From Branchiostoma floridae (taxonomy: Eukaryota > Chordata > Leptocardii > Amphioxiformes > Branchiostomatidae), in assembly GCF_000003815.2 (NCBI RefSeq), contig NC_049980.1:291311-355310 (forward strand): a stretch of 64,000 nucleotides of DNA, given 5' to 3'. This document shows, piece after piece, positions 20,368 through 29,529 of the stretch. Every line of letters begins with the position of its first letter. The stretch's first letter is position 1. Both the position numbers and the translations under genes were made by a program. Below the pieces are notes generated by a model, which saw nothing but the letters and a program-made list of their open reading frames with translations, ran no database searches and was not told the DNA's origin.

Positions 20368-21263
20368 CTCCTCCCTAAAAACATAGTATGGTATAAGGCC
20401 CCATCTGTATCTAGCACTGTCCGCGATTGAGCACGGTGCAGGAATGTCACAGGACTATCTTATAAAGCACGGTTTGTGATGCAGCAGATGTCGTTGCTAG
20501 GTTTTAAACATGTTTTTTTTTTGTTCAACATTCCCTAGTTTTTTAACCTTCCTACTACATGCAGCCTGTAAAGTCTATACTTGTATACTTCCTATTGCAT
20601 TATTTACCAATCGTGGTAGCTGCAGGTAGTGATTGCATGACTGGCCCTGGTGCATGTAGGGGATATTTATCTAATAGTATTTACTTATTGGTTTGGCTGT
20701 TCAGCACGCACAACCGGGCTTGCCCAGGTAGGCTGTGGTTATTACAAAAGCTCGCCCTGCTGACGAAGATAAGGACAACCCATCTGTGATTCGTGGTTCT
20801 TCACAAACACAGGAACTCCATTTAACGTCCTATCTAAGCCCTAACCAAAGCTAGGTACAGGCCAGGATATTTGACAATAACAATGTAAAAGTACAAATCC
20901 ATGAATAACTTTGATATATATATATATACACAAAATATTGTACATAATATTTACCTTGGTATATGTATCTACAGCCATATCTACAGTGAAAGGTAAATGC
21001 CAGTTCTAAAATAGGGTATATAGTCTCAAGTGCTGAGTGCTTATTACAAAAAGCAAGTACCAACCTGAGCTATCATTTTTGGAGCCATAAGTAGGGTTGA
21101 CGTTCAGCTGGTCACGAATTTCTTTAGCATCTACTTGTCGGCCTCCCCACCAGTGAACCCTTTGTCCTCGGTCAGATTGTCCATCTCGTCCGCCGGTACC
21201 GGGGTCATTGCTTCGGTCTGCTCGGGGATTTCGACCGGGATTGTCCTGAGTACGTTGCGCCAT
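5458..21263 (-). CDS. Type II membrane receptor: coiled-coil stalk, discoidin, C-type lectin, Thr-rich linkers, orphan C-terminal domain (14 exons)
   Basis: Exons in order: 21263-21065, 20016-19853, 19637-16775, 16021-15849, 13934-13791, 13250-13094, 12178-11798, 11613-11560, 10747-10706, 8868-8815, 8331-8192, 7019-6856, 6076-5916 and 5519-5458. All junctions keep phase and the sum is 4758 nt, giving 1585 residues. Residues 1-93 are cytoplasmic, about 94-112 form the membrane helix with R/K/H just before it (N-in), 122-1075 are coiled coil, about 1078-1230 discoidin, 1234-1360 C-type lectin, 1361-1410 Thr-rich linker, and 1411-1585 an unnamed domain. A cell-surface binding receptor on a long glycosylated stalk is the natural reading; the ligand is unknown. 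The junction of exons 3 and 4 is the least certain, because a stronger GAG|GTAGAT donor exists but is out of phase. A decayed second lectin exon lies in the intron between the second and third linkers. Confidence 0.85.
5663..5735. repeat. Pentanucleotide microsatellite (TCTAC)n
   Basis: A near-perfect run of TCTAC units, decaying to interrupted TCTAT/TCTAC strings up to about 5870, in the intron before the receptor's last exon. Confidence 0.9.
5916..6076 (-). CDS. Receptor exon 13: Cys-containing part of the C-terminal domain
   Basis: Acceptor GCCACAG; reads SWFINRHFGGC, ANDAGWLAVVE, GCRWERVP and ILYSRKS, then the donor AACG|GTCAGT (phase 1). The FINR.FGGC..D.GWL..V block followed by C.WE and ILYSR is the strongest signature of the domain. 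If this donor were not used the frame would stop at 5869-5871. Confidence 0.78.
6185..6830. repeat. Degenerate tandem repeat in a receptor intron
   Basis: Imperfect units of roughly 60-100 bases share blocks such as CTTAACTCTTAAC, CCATGGTCTGGAG and TTATGTGTGACA. Unit borders are blurred. No coding frame runs through it. Confidence 0.65.
6856..7019 (-). CDS. Receptor exon 12: middle of the C-terminal domain
   Basis: Opens VNVSLFQGSEIRELIFDG and continues SWFSKDRLL and NFFSIAG. The pattern (VKVSLY..G.EV..L.FDG...NWFS...FFSI.G) fits the continuation of exon 11. The acceptor CTTTCCAAG is phase 0 and the donor CGCAG|GTTAGT phase 2, matching exon 13 exactly. Confidence 0.75.
7140..7400. other. Assembly gap (261 N)
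   Basis: Run of N in the intron between receptor exons 11 and 12. Confidence 0.99.
8192..8331 (-). CDS. Receptor exon 11: start of the C-terminal domain of unknown name
   Basis: Starts after TTTCCATAG with PCDWQVVFEIRPG, then AVKAWSS, ending at the donor AAAAGG|GTACGC (phase 0). With exons 12-14 it makes a domain of about 175 residues. I recall the pattern W.VVFR...AYDAW as the beginning of an extracellular domain found in secreted mollusc, cnidarian and amphioxus proteins, but cannot give a database name. Confidence 0.7.
8815..8868 (-). CDS. Receptor exon 10: Thr-rich linker 3
   Basis: 54-nt symmetric (1-1) exon encoding RQLSTTAQTTTETTTSPP between TTTGCAG and C|GTAAGT. Its position after the dead lectin exon shows that lectin and linker exons were duplicated as a unit. 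Confidence 0.72.
8973..9364 (-). pseudogene. Decayed second C-type lectin exon inside the receptor gene
   Basis: This stretch aligns end to end with the lectin exon at 11798-12178, but the acceptor AG has become TG (TTAACTG against TTAACAG). A TAA replaces the Tyr codon a few residues in, there is a 4-nt insertion in the middle, and further small indels lie near a T run. The donor GAAG|GTGCGT survives. Because the lost exon was phase 1-1, skipping it leaves the flanking linker exons in frame, so the gene tolerates its loss. Confidence 0.88.
9517..9616. other. Assembly gap (100 N, probably unknown length)
   Basis: Exactly 100 N, the usual placeholder for a gap of unknown size. It falls between linker exon 9 and the dead lectin exon, so a further linker or lectin exon could be hidden. 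Confidence 0.95.
10067..10347. repeat. Long TGTATG hexanucleotide array with a higher-order repeat
   Basis: TGTATG units cover nearly 280 bases. Within it an ~84-base variant block (starting TGTGAATGTGTATGAG) is present twice, at about 10180 and 10266, showing expansion by block duplication. Confidence 0.92.
10349..10695. repeat. Recent tandem duplication, ~155 bp copied with 36 bp between
   Basis: 10349-10504 and 10541-10695 are identical as far as I can read them. Copy 2 abuts linker exon 9. Near-perfect identity means a recent event or an assembly artefact. Confidence 0.9.
10706..10747 (-). CDS. Receptor exon 9: Thr-rich linker 2
   Basis: 42-nt symmetric (1-1) exon encoding RQSSTTAQTTTTPP, with the same acceptor and donor strings as linkers 1 and 3. 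The intron DNA upstream of it was tandemly duplicated (see 10349-10695). Confidence 0.7.
11205..11290. repeat. (TG)n microsatellite with TCTG interruption
   Basis: TG dinucleotides with a short TCTG block, in a receptor intron. Long frames rich in Val and Cys here are artefacts of the repeat. Confidence 0.85.
11560..11613 (-). CDS. Receptor exon 8: Thr-rich linker 1
   Basis: 54-nt symmetric (1-1) exon encoding GQPGTTAKTTTKATTSPL, bounded by TTTGCAG and C|GTAAGT. Thr/Pro content suggests an O-glycosylated spacer. It is one of three near-copies (10706-10747, 8815-8868). Confidence 0.75.
11798..12178 (-). CDS. Receptor exon 7: C-type lectin domain
   Basis: One phase 1-1 exon of 381 nt encodes a complete long-form C-type lectin domain with six Cys (the first in GCPIADY, the last in FICQL), the YWLGL equivalent of the WIGL core, and CAGFW and WADKHCN near the end. 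The usual calcium and sugar-binding triplet (EPN or QPD) is replaced around NWRHGSPHG, and WND is WAD, so classical Ca-dependent sugar binding is doubtful. The binding partner may be a protein or glycan recognised another way. Confidence 0.92.
12190..12988. mobile_element. TTAA-type non-autonomous element, copy B (reversed, carries a nested hairpin)
   Basis: The right end AGTCTGGATAGGG is followed by TTAA. Inside, strings such as ATTACGTCA and the GATATAGAAATTTTAGGAATTATAG block match copies A and C in reverse. The left end is not clean and lies just upstream of the lectin exon. It serves as an empty-site reference for the insertion at 35985 (TTAAGATA block at about 12590-12600). Confidence 0.65.
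12321..12510. mobile_element. Hairpin MITE with imperfect 9-bp target duplication
   Basis: The 190-base segment folds on itself almost completely: TAGTCTCTACCAGACTCCGG at the left is mirrored by CCGGAGTCTGGTAGAGACTA at the right, and pairing continues through GGAATATAACC / GGTTATATTCC. Flanks are GTATATTAT and GTATTTTAT, a 9-base direct repeat with one mismatch. It is nested in the TTAA-type element. Confidence 0.88.
13094..13250 (-). CDS. Receptor exon 6: end of the discoidin domain
   Basis: It encodes the GNTDRN string, ITARFVRFYPVTW and RMEVLLC, all typical of the last third of the discoidin fold, including the closing Cys. The donor ATGTCAG|GTAAGA is in phase 1 and joins the C-type lectin exon. 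Confidence 0.9.
13791..13934 (-). CDS. Receptor exon 5: middle of the discoidin domain
   Basis: 48 codons, phase 0 at both ends. It opens VDLN, so the junction reads EWLQ-VDLN. It then shows the family strings VTQGR, WVTSYKLTFSSDG and W.TY, which are the standard middle block of F5/8 type C domains. Confidence 0.9.
14265..15345. repeat. Dispersed repeat present as two tandem diverged units in a receptor intron
   Basis: 14440-14660 matches 15040-15245 (shared CTAAGGTACTGCAGCAAAAC), and 14820-14910 matches 15260-15345 (shared TTTGCATAATTAATGAGGAA). This gives two units of about 0.45-0.6 kb. There is no coding frame. Confidence 0.75.
15849..16021 (-). CDS. Receptor exon 4: first part of the discoidin (F5/8 type C) domain
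   Basis: It starts after the acceptor CCTTGTAG and encodes the domain's opening Cys, the DAKITAS motif (family pattern: I.DSQITAS), a Gly/Ala-Trp-Cys-Pro stretch and EWLQ at the donor CTTCAG|GTACAG (phase 0). WLQV followed by DLG or similar is the classic hallmark of the fold and is completed by the next exon. Confidence 0.8.
16442..16696. mobile_element. MITE with ~40-bp inverted ends
   Basis: The left end TTATGTTACAATTTTAAACT is mirrored by AGTTTAAAAATTGTAACATAA at the right (a T/A mismatch inside), extending inward to TATTTTGTGTAC. About 255 bp, no coding frame, in the intron after the coiled-coil exon. Confidence 0.85.
16775..19637 (-). CDS. Receptor exon 3: giant coiled-coil stalk of 21-residue repeats
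   Basis: This 2.86-kb exon is open throughout and encodes about 954 residues made of roughly 40 repeats of 21 residues (three heptads) on the pattern RLEEQVxTLEERxDNxSALVS. I count about 25 N-x-S/T sequons, nearly all at the same place in the repeat (DNxS). Because the exon follows a type II anchor, these sequons should be outside the cell and usable. Tryptophan is rare and cysteines few. The repeat length in DNA is 63 bp, so growth by unequal exchange is likely. The 5' acceptor CAAAACAG is clear. The 3' donor CTAG|GTTCGT is chosen because it is the one that fits the phase-1 start of the next exon; it is weak. Confidence 0.85.
19853..20016 (-). CDS. Receptor exon 2: juxtamembrane segment and transmembrane helix
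   Basis: An acidic DFDEDE stretch is followed by two Cys residues, several basic residues and the hydrophobic run VVMAILITSVTFIIL (about residues 96-110). With no signal peptide and positive charges on the N-terminal side, the helix is expected to act as a signal anchor and place the rest of the protein outside the cell. The acceptor is TTTGTAG and the donor ACG|GTAAGC (phase 0). Confidence 0.85.
20320..20368. repeat. Compound microsatellite (TA)n(GA)n
   Basis: TA repeats followed directly by GA repeats in the intron between receptor exons 1 and 2. Confidence 0.9.
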
Positions 21264-21650
21264 GGCGGCTAGACGTACCGAATGATTTTCTGCTCTACTA
21301 AATCCTTCAATTATAGTCTGGCTTGGGGCGTTTTGAGTTTAGAAATCGTGATTTAATATGCACTATTATTCAATATGTATGAAGAAGGTTCTAAGATATT
21401 GGCTGCAGCACCATAACGTGCTGCATAATGACATATAATTACCAATATTGTTTACGTCGTGTTTTGGGGGTGAGGGTCCTTTAAGTTATACCTATTGTGT
21501 CGGAGAAAAACAAGCCTTTATTGGAAAAACAGTTACAAAACAAACATTTTAATCGACGTTAAGATACAACTACAGGAACAGCTGTACGTTGAGTTTCAAC
21601 TAACCATACTAATGGACATGTAACAAACCTGATGAAAATGAAAATAAAGG
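20975..21650. repeat. Parent copy of the duplicated receptor 5' region
   Basis: Aligns with 1-724 (see that entry). The similarity ends where the retroelement fragment starts. Confidence 0.8.
21065..21263 (-). CDS. Receptor exon 1: start codon and cytoplasmic tail
   Basis: It encodes residues 1-66 in 199 nt. The start context GCCGCCATGG is close to the ideal vertebrate-type Kozak sequence and is conserved in the duplicate at 281. The peptide is hydrophilic with no signal sequence. The donor TCAG|GTTGGT is in phase 1 and matches the acceptor at 20016. Confidence 0.85.
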
Positions 21651-21653
21651 CTT

Positions 21654-22249
21654 TCAACATAGCACAATATCAACTATGCAAACAGTTCAATTTCACTAGA
21701 ACACCGCCCCCACTCCCACCTCTCCACATCAGCGGCCACGACCTTCAGATTGTACGCGTTGCAAAGTTACTGGGAGTATGGGTACAGGCTGACCTGAAAT
21801 GGGCCACACATGTCACTCACATCACCAAACAGAGCTCAAAGCGACTTTTCATCTTAAGACAACTAAAGAAGTTCCACCTCCCCCAGGAAGACCTTCTAGC
21901 AGTGTACACATGCTACGTTCGGCCGCTCCTCGAATACGCTGCACCCGCCTGGAGTCCAGGTCTCACCAGTACCCAAGCGTCACAACTTGAGAACATACAA
22001 CGTCGTGCGTGCCGCACAATTCTAGGCAAGCACTACTCCTCCTACTTAGAAGCCTGCCAACAACTCAACCTCCCGACACTTGAGGCGAGACGAACCCTGT
22101 TATGTAGAAAGTTCGGACTCAGACTGTTAAGCTCTCCCCTCTACCGTGACTGGCTTCCACCGTCCCGTGGCGAGATCAGCGGCCGTCTCACCAGAACTTG
22201 TAATAATCTGAACTCTGTTCTCACTAGAACTGCCTGGTACCATATATAA
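21654..22249 (+). mobile_element. 3' fragment of a CR1/L2-like non-LTR retrotransposon RT
   Basis: An open frame from 21632 to 22249 reads, from about 21690, LLGVWVQADLKWATHV, then SSKRLFILRQLKKF, YVRPLLEYAAPAWSPG and LENIQRRACRTILG. This is the region after the catalytic reverse transcriptase motifs in CR1/L2-type elements (thumb and connection). The catalytic FADD motif is absent, so the copy is 5'-truncated, as usual for this class. It lies between the 5' end of the receptor gene and the 3' end of the channel gene. Confidence 0.85.
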
Positions 22250-22821
22250 CAGCAGCATGCCTTTCCTTGTCAGACTGCTAAATTCATCCTAGTACTGATG
22301 CAAAAGCACATCTGAATTCCGAACTGACCTGTTTGCTGCTGTTTACCCAATGCGTATGTACCTTAGTGCAATACGATGAAAAATCACGATTAATTGAATG
22401 TGCAATATTAGTTTTTAATCGCGTAATTCACTTTAGATATTTTAAACCTTGCTTCTTATCTTAATGTGCTAGGAATTGTATCGTTTATATTGTATGATGT
22501 GATAACTGTGCTGAATGTAATGCCATTACCTCAATTCAGCCGCAAGACTGCGATCCGTATGACATGCTCGCAATCAGTGACCCAGTACAAAAAGAAATGG
22601 CCAGCAAAAGTGTATTATGAGCCAAAAAAAGCCCCAGAGAGCAGGCTATGGAGGCTAACCATTCCCTAGGTTATTACGACCGATTAGTCAGTACCTATGC
22701 GTATGGTCGCATGTCTGAAACATAGTATACGTCCTTCGAACATGTGAACGGCTGCAGTAAAGGTAGACATCCATGAGTTTCTCTATATCATGGAGTTGAG
22801 TTTAGATTCACAAATAAACAT

Positions 22822-23015
22822 TTATTTGTTGAATGCCGTGTTGTTGAAAGCTGTGCCCTTTTCCAGGTCGTATGCCGCGGCTTTATCGTCATCCACCGGC
22901 GGGCGGCGGCTCCTTCTCAGAAGTCCCTTCAGACGCTGCCACAGGTACTCCCACACCTCCAGTAGAGACAACACACTGGCTCCTATAAATAGGCCCATCA
23001 TTCCTCCTATGTTAC
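22822..23015 (-). CDS. Alternative last exon B of the channel (GAS filter)
   Basis: Acceptor CCCACAG; reads NIGGMMGLFIGASVLSLL, VWEYLWQRLKGLLRRSRRPP and an acidic/polar tail ending NNTAFNK. The GAS filter is canonical. The stop codon lies inside an AATAAA hexamer (22821-22826), so a poly(A) signal may overlap the end of the frame. Confidence 0.88.
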
Positions 23016-26000
23016 CTGTGGGTGGGGAGGGGGGCGTACACATTAGCGTACTCATTGTTTTCTTTTAGATAAATTCAACGTCTGAGGTTTGCAGAGGAAC
23101 CCCTTTAGACGCTGCCACAGGTACTCCCACTCCTCCAGGAGAGACAACACACTGTCTCCTATAAACAGGCCCATCATCCCTCCAATGTTAACTGGGTTCG
23201 TTATGGGAGAGAATCAAGTATGTTAAGGTACACTTGGGTGGTGCACTGCACTTGGGGTACCAGTGTGGCGCAGCGGGTTTCGAAAGATTACTCGACGTAT
23301 TTCAGAGATTAAGAACTAATTGTGATACGTTTTGTGTATTTTGTTGTTTTCTAAGTCATATTTGACGTATTACACAAAGTGTAAATTATAAAAACATGTG
23401 GCGAAAATAACACACAGTGAACGAACCCCGCAATGCCGCACCGGGGTCACGGGGGCACCTTTGGCTGACAGTTTGTTAGAGTGATGAGTACAGGATGGGA
23501 GTAAGGCAGTGAGAAAACAAAGACCCTGTTCACACTAAGCAAAATCTACGCCAATCTATTCGCTTGAAGCGCAAATTGACTTCGGATCAATTCGAGTAGT
23601 TTTCCAAGGGACATAGTTTGTGATTAACATCCTACTTACTTGCAAGCTGCCCTCCGTCCATGGCTTTTAGCTGCCTGATTTTCTGGTAATTCAGTTCCTC
23701 GTAGTACACGCTGAAGACAACACCGTTTTCTCTGGAATAAGCAACAGAAATATCATTACCATGACTCTCAGGCGCAAGTTCCTGCCTCCAGAATAACGTG
23801 TATTCTGAGATATTTAGCGACATGATATTTATCTTGTCAATTCATAGTCCATATCATCGTCCATGACCTAGCCAAAGTGACTCCGGAGAGCTACTATATA
23901 TAATATACAAGCAAATGCGTCCTCGGCCTCCAATCCAGAGTCACCAAGGCTATTCCATACTCATCATTTGCAGCTAGGAATACTGCCTTTACAGCAATAA
24001 CACTATTCTCCGAACGTTCAATGAATTACAACATCACTAAAATGCGAGAAGAAGCCGCGCCTGTATAGTAGACTACGATACCCGTATATACGTAATATGT
24101 ATTTGTGTAAATACGATGGTGAGTCAGAAAGTAATGCAAGTGGTTTCATAACAGACTCGTTTTTTAATAAACTGAGTTGAAATTTGGCACAAAATTAGAG
24201 GCATATGTCTTCTTGAAATTGATTGTTTTAAATTTGGTCTTACCATTTGATGAGCAACTCAGTTAATTTCAAGATGAACACACCCTTGGTAGCTTGTCAG
24301 ACTATCAATTCCTCTAAATCTGACTTACTGACAATCCATTAAGGAGGTTGAGATTATACATGAATGATACCAAATGTCTCTATAGGTTACGTGCCAATTT
24401 TCATTTCTAAACTCGTAATGGTTCTTTACTTACAGCTGCTAGGATGCAGTAAGTTGTGTTATAGAGCTGTTGGATTTATACACGAATTCGTGAGTTTTTT
24501 GGTTAAAAGATTACTTTTCCATTAACCAAGAGAAACGAAACTTTACACAGATATTAACTGTTTAAAGACCAAAAGATGTGCTAAGTTTCATATCTCTTTG
24601 TTAATGGGAAAAAAGGCTACAGAAAGTTTTAATCATAACACCGCAGATTTCATGACCCTGAAGACCGAGTATACCTCACTCTACACCAGCAACGAAAAAA
24701 GAAAAGCTGCTCGGATTTCAGAGTTGAAATTAAGCATGTGGCTTATAGATGGATGCAGCTTATTGCATGTGCTGGCTTAGTCTCCTACAATAGCAAGAAA
24801 TGGTGTAGGGAAATTCTTAATTGTACGTTATTTGGTCCTCACTTTTCTTCTGACGGGATACCAAGGGTGTGGTCACCTTGAAAGCAGCTCAGTCACTCAT
24901 AAAATAATGAGCAACAAATTTAGATATTTCAATCTCAAGAGGAGATATGTCGTAACCTTTGTGCCAAATTTCAACTCATTCGATCAAAGAACGAGTCTGT
25001 TATGAAACCACTTGCATTACTTTCTGACTCACCCTCGTATGTATTTGTTTAGTGACCTGTAATACAGAAATCTGGGATAACATGTACAATAAAGGTTTTT
25101 ATCCAATCGTTTGTATGTCACAACATACTCACGCCATGTAGGCTGGGTCTATGCCGTATGCTGTGGATATGTGTTCTTCTGTCAGTTTGTTTGGCCAGCC
25201 TGCGTACGACACAGACGTGCTGTACTTGGTCATACTGCAGGGTACGGGACAGTTACACTCCAGTTCTCCTCTGGTCACCTGTGCTGTAATTAGGAAGAAG
25301 ACAAGGAAGACGCTGAATAGCACACAGTTATCCATACAAAACCAGCGGCTATGCAAGCTCGATGACCGTCTGTCACCTTCCTCGGGGCAGTTCTGACTGG
25401 TTCACGTTGCACTGTAGCACAGGCGTTGCTGCTTGCGAATGCGGTCCCAAACGCAAATTATCGACATGAATAGTTAATGGTATGTTTACAATGTCGTACC
25501 AGTGTGCATTGCAAACACTGCATTACTTTTCTATGTATATATGTGAATACTTTGGAAGCCTGGGACCGCATCTGTTAGACACCAACACCTATGCTGCAGT
25601 TGCAGTGCAATGCAAATTAAAACCATCACGAGTATCTATATACCCATGCTTGAGTACAGCTTGATAAATGTGTGTTGCACAACGCCTTTTGGGTTCAGTG
25701 AGGATAAGATGACGTCACCTAATCGCATAGAAATAAACAGTCAAAGGTGTGTCGAAACTACAGAGAAAACATCATGTGCCAGCTCAAGCTAAACGACGCG
25801 TCGGAACGTGGCCGTCTGCTCTTTGAAAAAAAGATAAATTCTTTCTCAAAGTTACGACTTTCTTTAACAACATTAAAGGTTCCCCTTATCACAATTTTCA
25901 GTATATTGACCGATTTCAACACGGTAAACTCACCAAGTACTTCTCTGACACAGGTGAACATTGTGATCGGGTCGCACGATGGCGCTGTTCCTGTAAGTAG

Positions 26001-29000
26001 CGCAAAATAAGAAGGAATATGACAACACTAACGTATCCTGTCGCAATACCTCGCAATTATGAACCCAAGTATTCAAATCAGATATATTCATCCGTAAGTA
26101 GCTCCGGCAATGATAGTGTGTTTGGCCAAGGTCTTGGGTTAGAATCTTTTGACATGCCCCGTGGACGTTGTGTCCTTAACCTTGGGAATGGCACTTAACA
26201 TTTTATTTGCCATCCTCGCTTCCCTCAGATAAAAGTGTGGCTGGGGACATCCCTCAGATAGAACGGTAAATGGAGGTCCCGTATTTAAGAAGAGCCACAC
26301 CTCGAAGCGTTAAAGAACCCACCGCACTTGTCCAAAAGAGTAGGGGTCCTTCCCGTTATGAGTGGATCTGGTTAATACATCAATTCGGATATGTGGCTTG
26401 ACTGTTCAGTACAAATCCGAGTGTAGTATGCAATGATGTGGTTCAAAGGGTATGCAATACAAATTAAACCAACAGGAAAACCAAAGCAAAGGACGTACCA
26501 GGCAGGTAGAACGGTCGGCATGCACAGTTCGCAACGATGTGTTTACTCCTGCACTCCAGATAGCAGGCAGGTAAGGTGTAGGTGTCGTAATACTCCAGCT
26601 GTCGGTCCTCGCAGACCCCCCACGGAGGAACATGGTTCTCGTACTGGGGGGGGGGGGGGGGCGGCGATAGTGTGAGATAAAAGAATTTTGCCCAAATTAA
26701 CATCGCAGTTTATCCCCTTGAAACAGAGCAGGTCACTTACTTGCTTGGTACTCGGCAGAGTCTGACCGCACTAGAGAGCGCCTAGATGGATTGTCTTGAT
26801 AAATAAACGTATAAGTGTATATGATAAAAGGGTAAATCTTGTTGAGGTCGGAAAATCATTGGATTTTTTTGGCCCTTTAACAGTGTGTTATCATAGTATT
26901 ACTGTGGAATTTCACGTTTTGGTATCTCTTGTTTTGCACATGCTAAGGTTCTACAATAATACTATAAAATGCGCTAGGGGAGCCCATTACGAAATTTGAC
27001 AGTCACTTTGCCGACACTTACACACTCCAAATTATCAAACAGATTCATAAGTTCTTGAGTTGTGCTTTACATAAAGGCACACGATTAGTATTTTCGTTAT
27101 TTCTAACAGTCAACTGGTCATTCCATTTTAGACAACACCTAAAGCAGAGTACCTACCAATGTCCGTTTGATGGCGATGAAGGCGTGGTTGCCCGGTGCGA
27201 GGGCGATGCCCTGGGTGTCCATGATAGCGGGCTCTCTCGGGTCGTGCACTAGGAGCTTCAGTCCGATCTCAGAAACACCGCCAGTGAAATAGTTTTCCGT
27301 GTAGTCATCCTATGGGAAGAAATCGCTTCCATTGATCCACAACCTTTATCAGTCACAGTGTTAGATAAAAGGGTCAAATGTCGACCTTTTCGGGATCTTT
27401 TGTTTCGCTTGTATTCAATACCTGGTAAACCGCCTTATACCCTTGTATCGTAACACACCATGTTTATTTTGTAGAGTAAAATTGTATATCCGGGAAGTTT
27501 TATTTGATTCATCCACACTCGTTAATCTTTCCAATAATTGTGGTTCCTTTTACGTACTCGAGGTGCAGCTGTCCTCAAACATGGGACTTCCGCTTAGCAC
27601 TCTATCAGAGTGAGGTAATTGTTGTTATGAAATCATTTTAACCTGACTGATGTGAGGAATGGAAAGTGCCCTTCCAAAGAGCACATTGTTAGCGTGACAT
27701 GTCAGGGGATTGGAATACAGGACCTTTGGAGTGCACATCCTTCCATCTAGAATTGGTGATTCTTCACAAATAACCCGGACTCCAGGAAGAATAGTAACAT
27801 ATCAGTCGCTAATGGAGATCTGTATAACCAAACCAAACCAAACCCTACCATTACACCACATCGATACCATGGTGCACACTTGAAGTTGTTTTAAACAGCA
27901 TGCATGTCATTTAAAAAAGAGAAAAAAAATAAAAATAAATCTATGAAATAAATTTTTCTCACCACTATGATGTCGAGAAAGGCCATGAAGCCGTTGCCGG
28001 ATCCTTCCATAGTCTGTTTCAGTGGGTTGTTCTCGTCGGCGTTGAAAGTGTAGCAGTTCCCGAAGTAGTTGAATGAATGGGTGAAGTTCTGTGGTTAAGA
28101 GCATTGTCAAGTAAATGGTTACTTATAGAACATGGCGAACACTACAGATCTAAAAAAAACAAGTGAAGTCATCGGTTGACTTCACAAATTTTTTTCTGAA
28201 TCTGTGAACTTTAATACCTCCATAATAAAAAAAATAGAAATACGTTTCGGTGTGTCTGTGTGTCTTAAACTTATAGCAGACAGGGCATTATCTAGAAGAT
28301 GTACCAATTGTGCAAAAAATTGCATAATCAATACAAAATTGCAATTAATTGGGACTATCGGAATCACATTCTTCTAACATGTTTAAGTGTGTACACAATG
28401 AATAGATTATGCAAATGAATACATCTACATAATTTAGGATGGAATTTACACGTGGAGTTTGGCAAAACGAAAGGACTATTACAACTGCAATGTAAATACA
28501 GTAATCCTTTGTTATTTTCGCTTGATGCTTCTGATCATACGTTTAAAAGCCACAATGTATGGCCGATTATATAGTCAACATGCACAAGTGCCACCTTTCG
28601 ACTTACCATGGGTGTACAGAAGATGCCTTTCCAGAAGCAAAGTTTTAAGCGAAGCGGTGAAACTTCGAATCCCTTTTCCCTCACAATGTCCTCTATCTTC
28701 ATGTCCTGTTTCGTTGAACAATGTAAACAAAGCATAACAATAAATAAGGTATTATGCGAGGAATGGAAGCGTCTTCAAACTATAATTTTATAAGGGTTAT
28801 AAAATACAACATTCGAATTGGCTGAAAGAGACAAATAGTGATGGAAATGATACACTGTATCCGTGGATATTTCAAACAAGTTGGTTATTACTGAAGAGCA
28901 TTGATACAACGTTTTCGCAAAATTACATGTGTATATGGTATATTCTGGCGCATTTTAAAGTTCATTTGTGCACGAGGTAGGTTAAAAAAACTGTCAAAAC

Positions 29001-29487
29001 GTGATTTGAAAGAGGAAATGTGTTAAAGGCTATTGAGTACTGATTCCTGGCTTGTCGGACAATACTTTGCTTTTTGGGAGCTCTGTAAGGACTATAGATA
29101 GACAACGATTTAAACCTTTGACCGGCCGGGTGACCCCAAACTGTCCTGCTAACCACTAGAACATTGTTGTGGACCTTGCCGTGACGTACCTCAATGTTTA
29201 AAGTTGAGTTGACAGTTTCGTCAGGCGGTACACCGCTGGACAGGATTGTGGACACGTTCAGCTGAACCCCGTTCAACTACATGGACAGGTAGTACCAGTC
29301 CGCCACTTTCAGTTTACTGGCATCAAATATGTAAACATCCAAAGAAAGATGAAAAGAGAAAGATTAGATGAATTAAACTGAATGCATACAGACACGCACG
29401 ATCGCACACACACAGACACACACAAACGCACACACAGACGTGATCATACACAAACAAATACAAAATAAAACCGCACACATAAGCAAA

Positions 29488-29529
<42 letters not shown>

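Noticed and set aside
29277-29279. TAG in channel exon 4 as a splice acceptor (exon starting right after it)
   Set aside because: Joining there to the phase-2 donor of exon 3 gives an immediate TGA.
29277-29279. Programmed stop-codon readthrough in the channel
   Set aside because: The following bases (TTG) do not match known efficient readthrough contexts, and readthrough this early is without precedent that I know of in the family.
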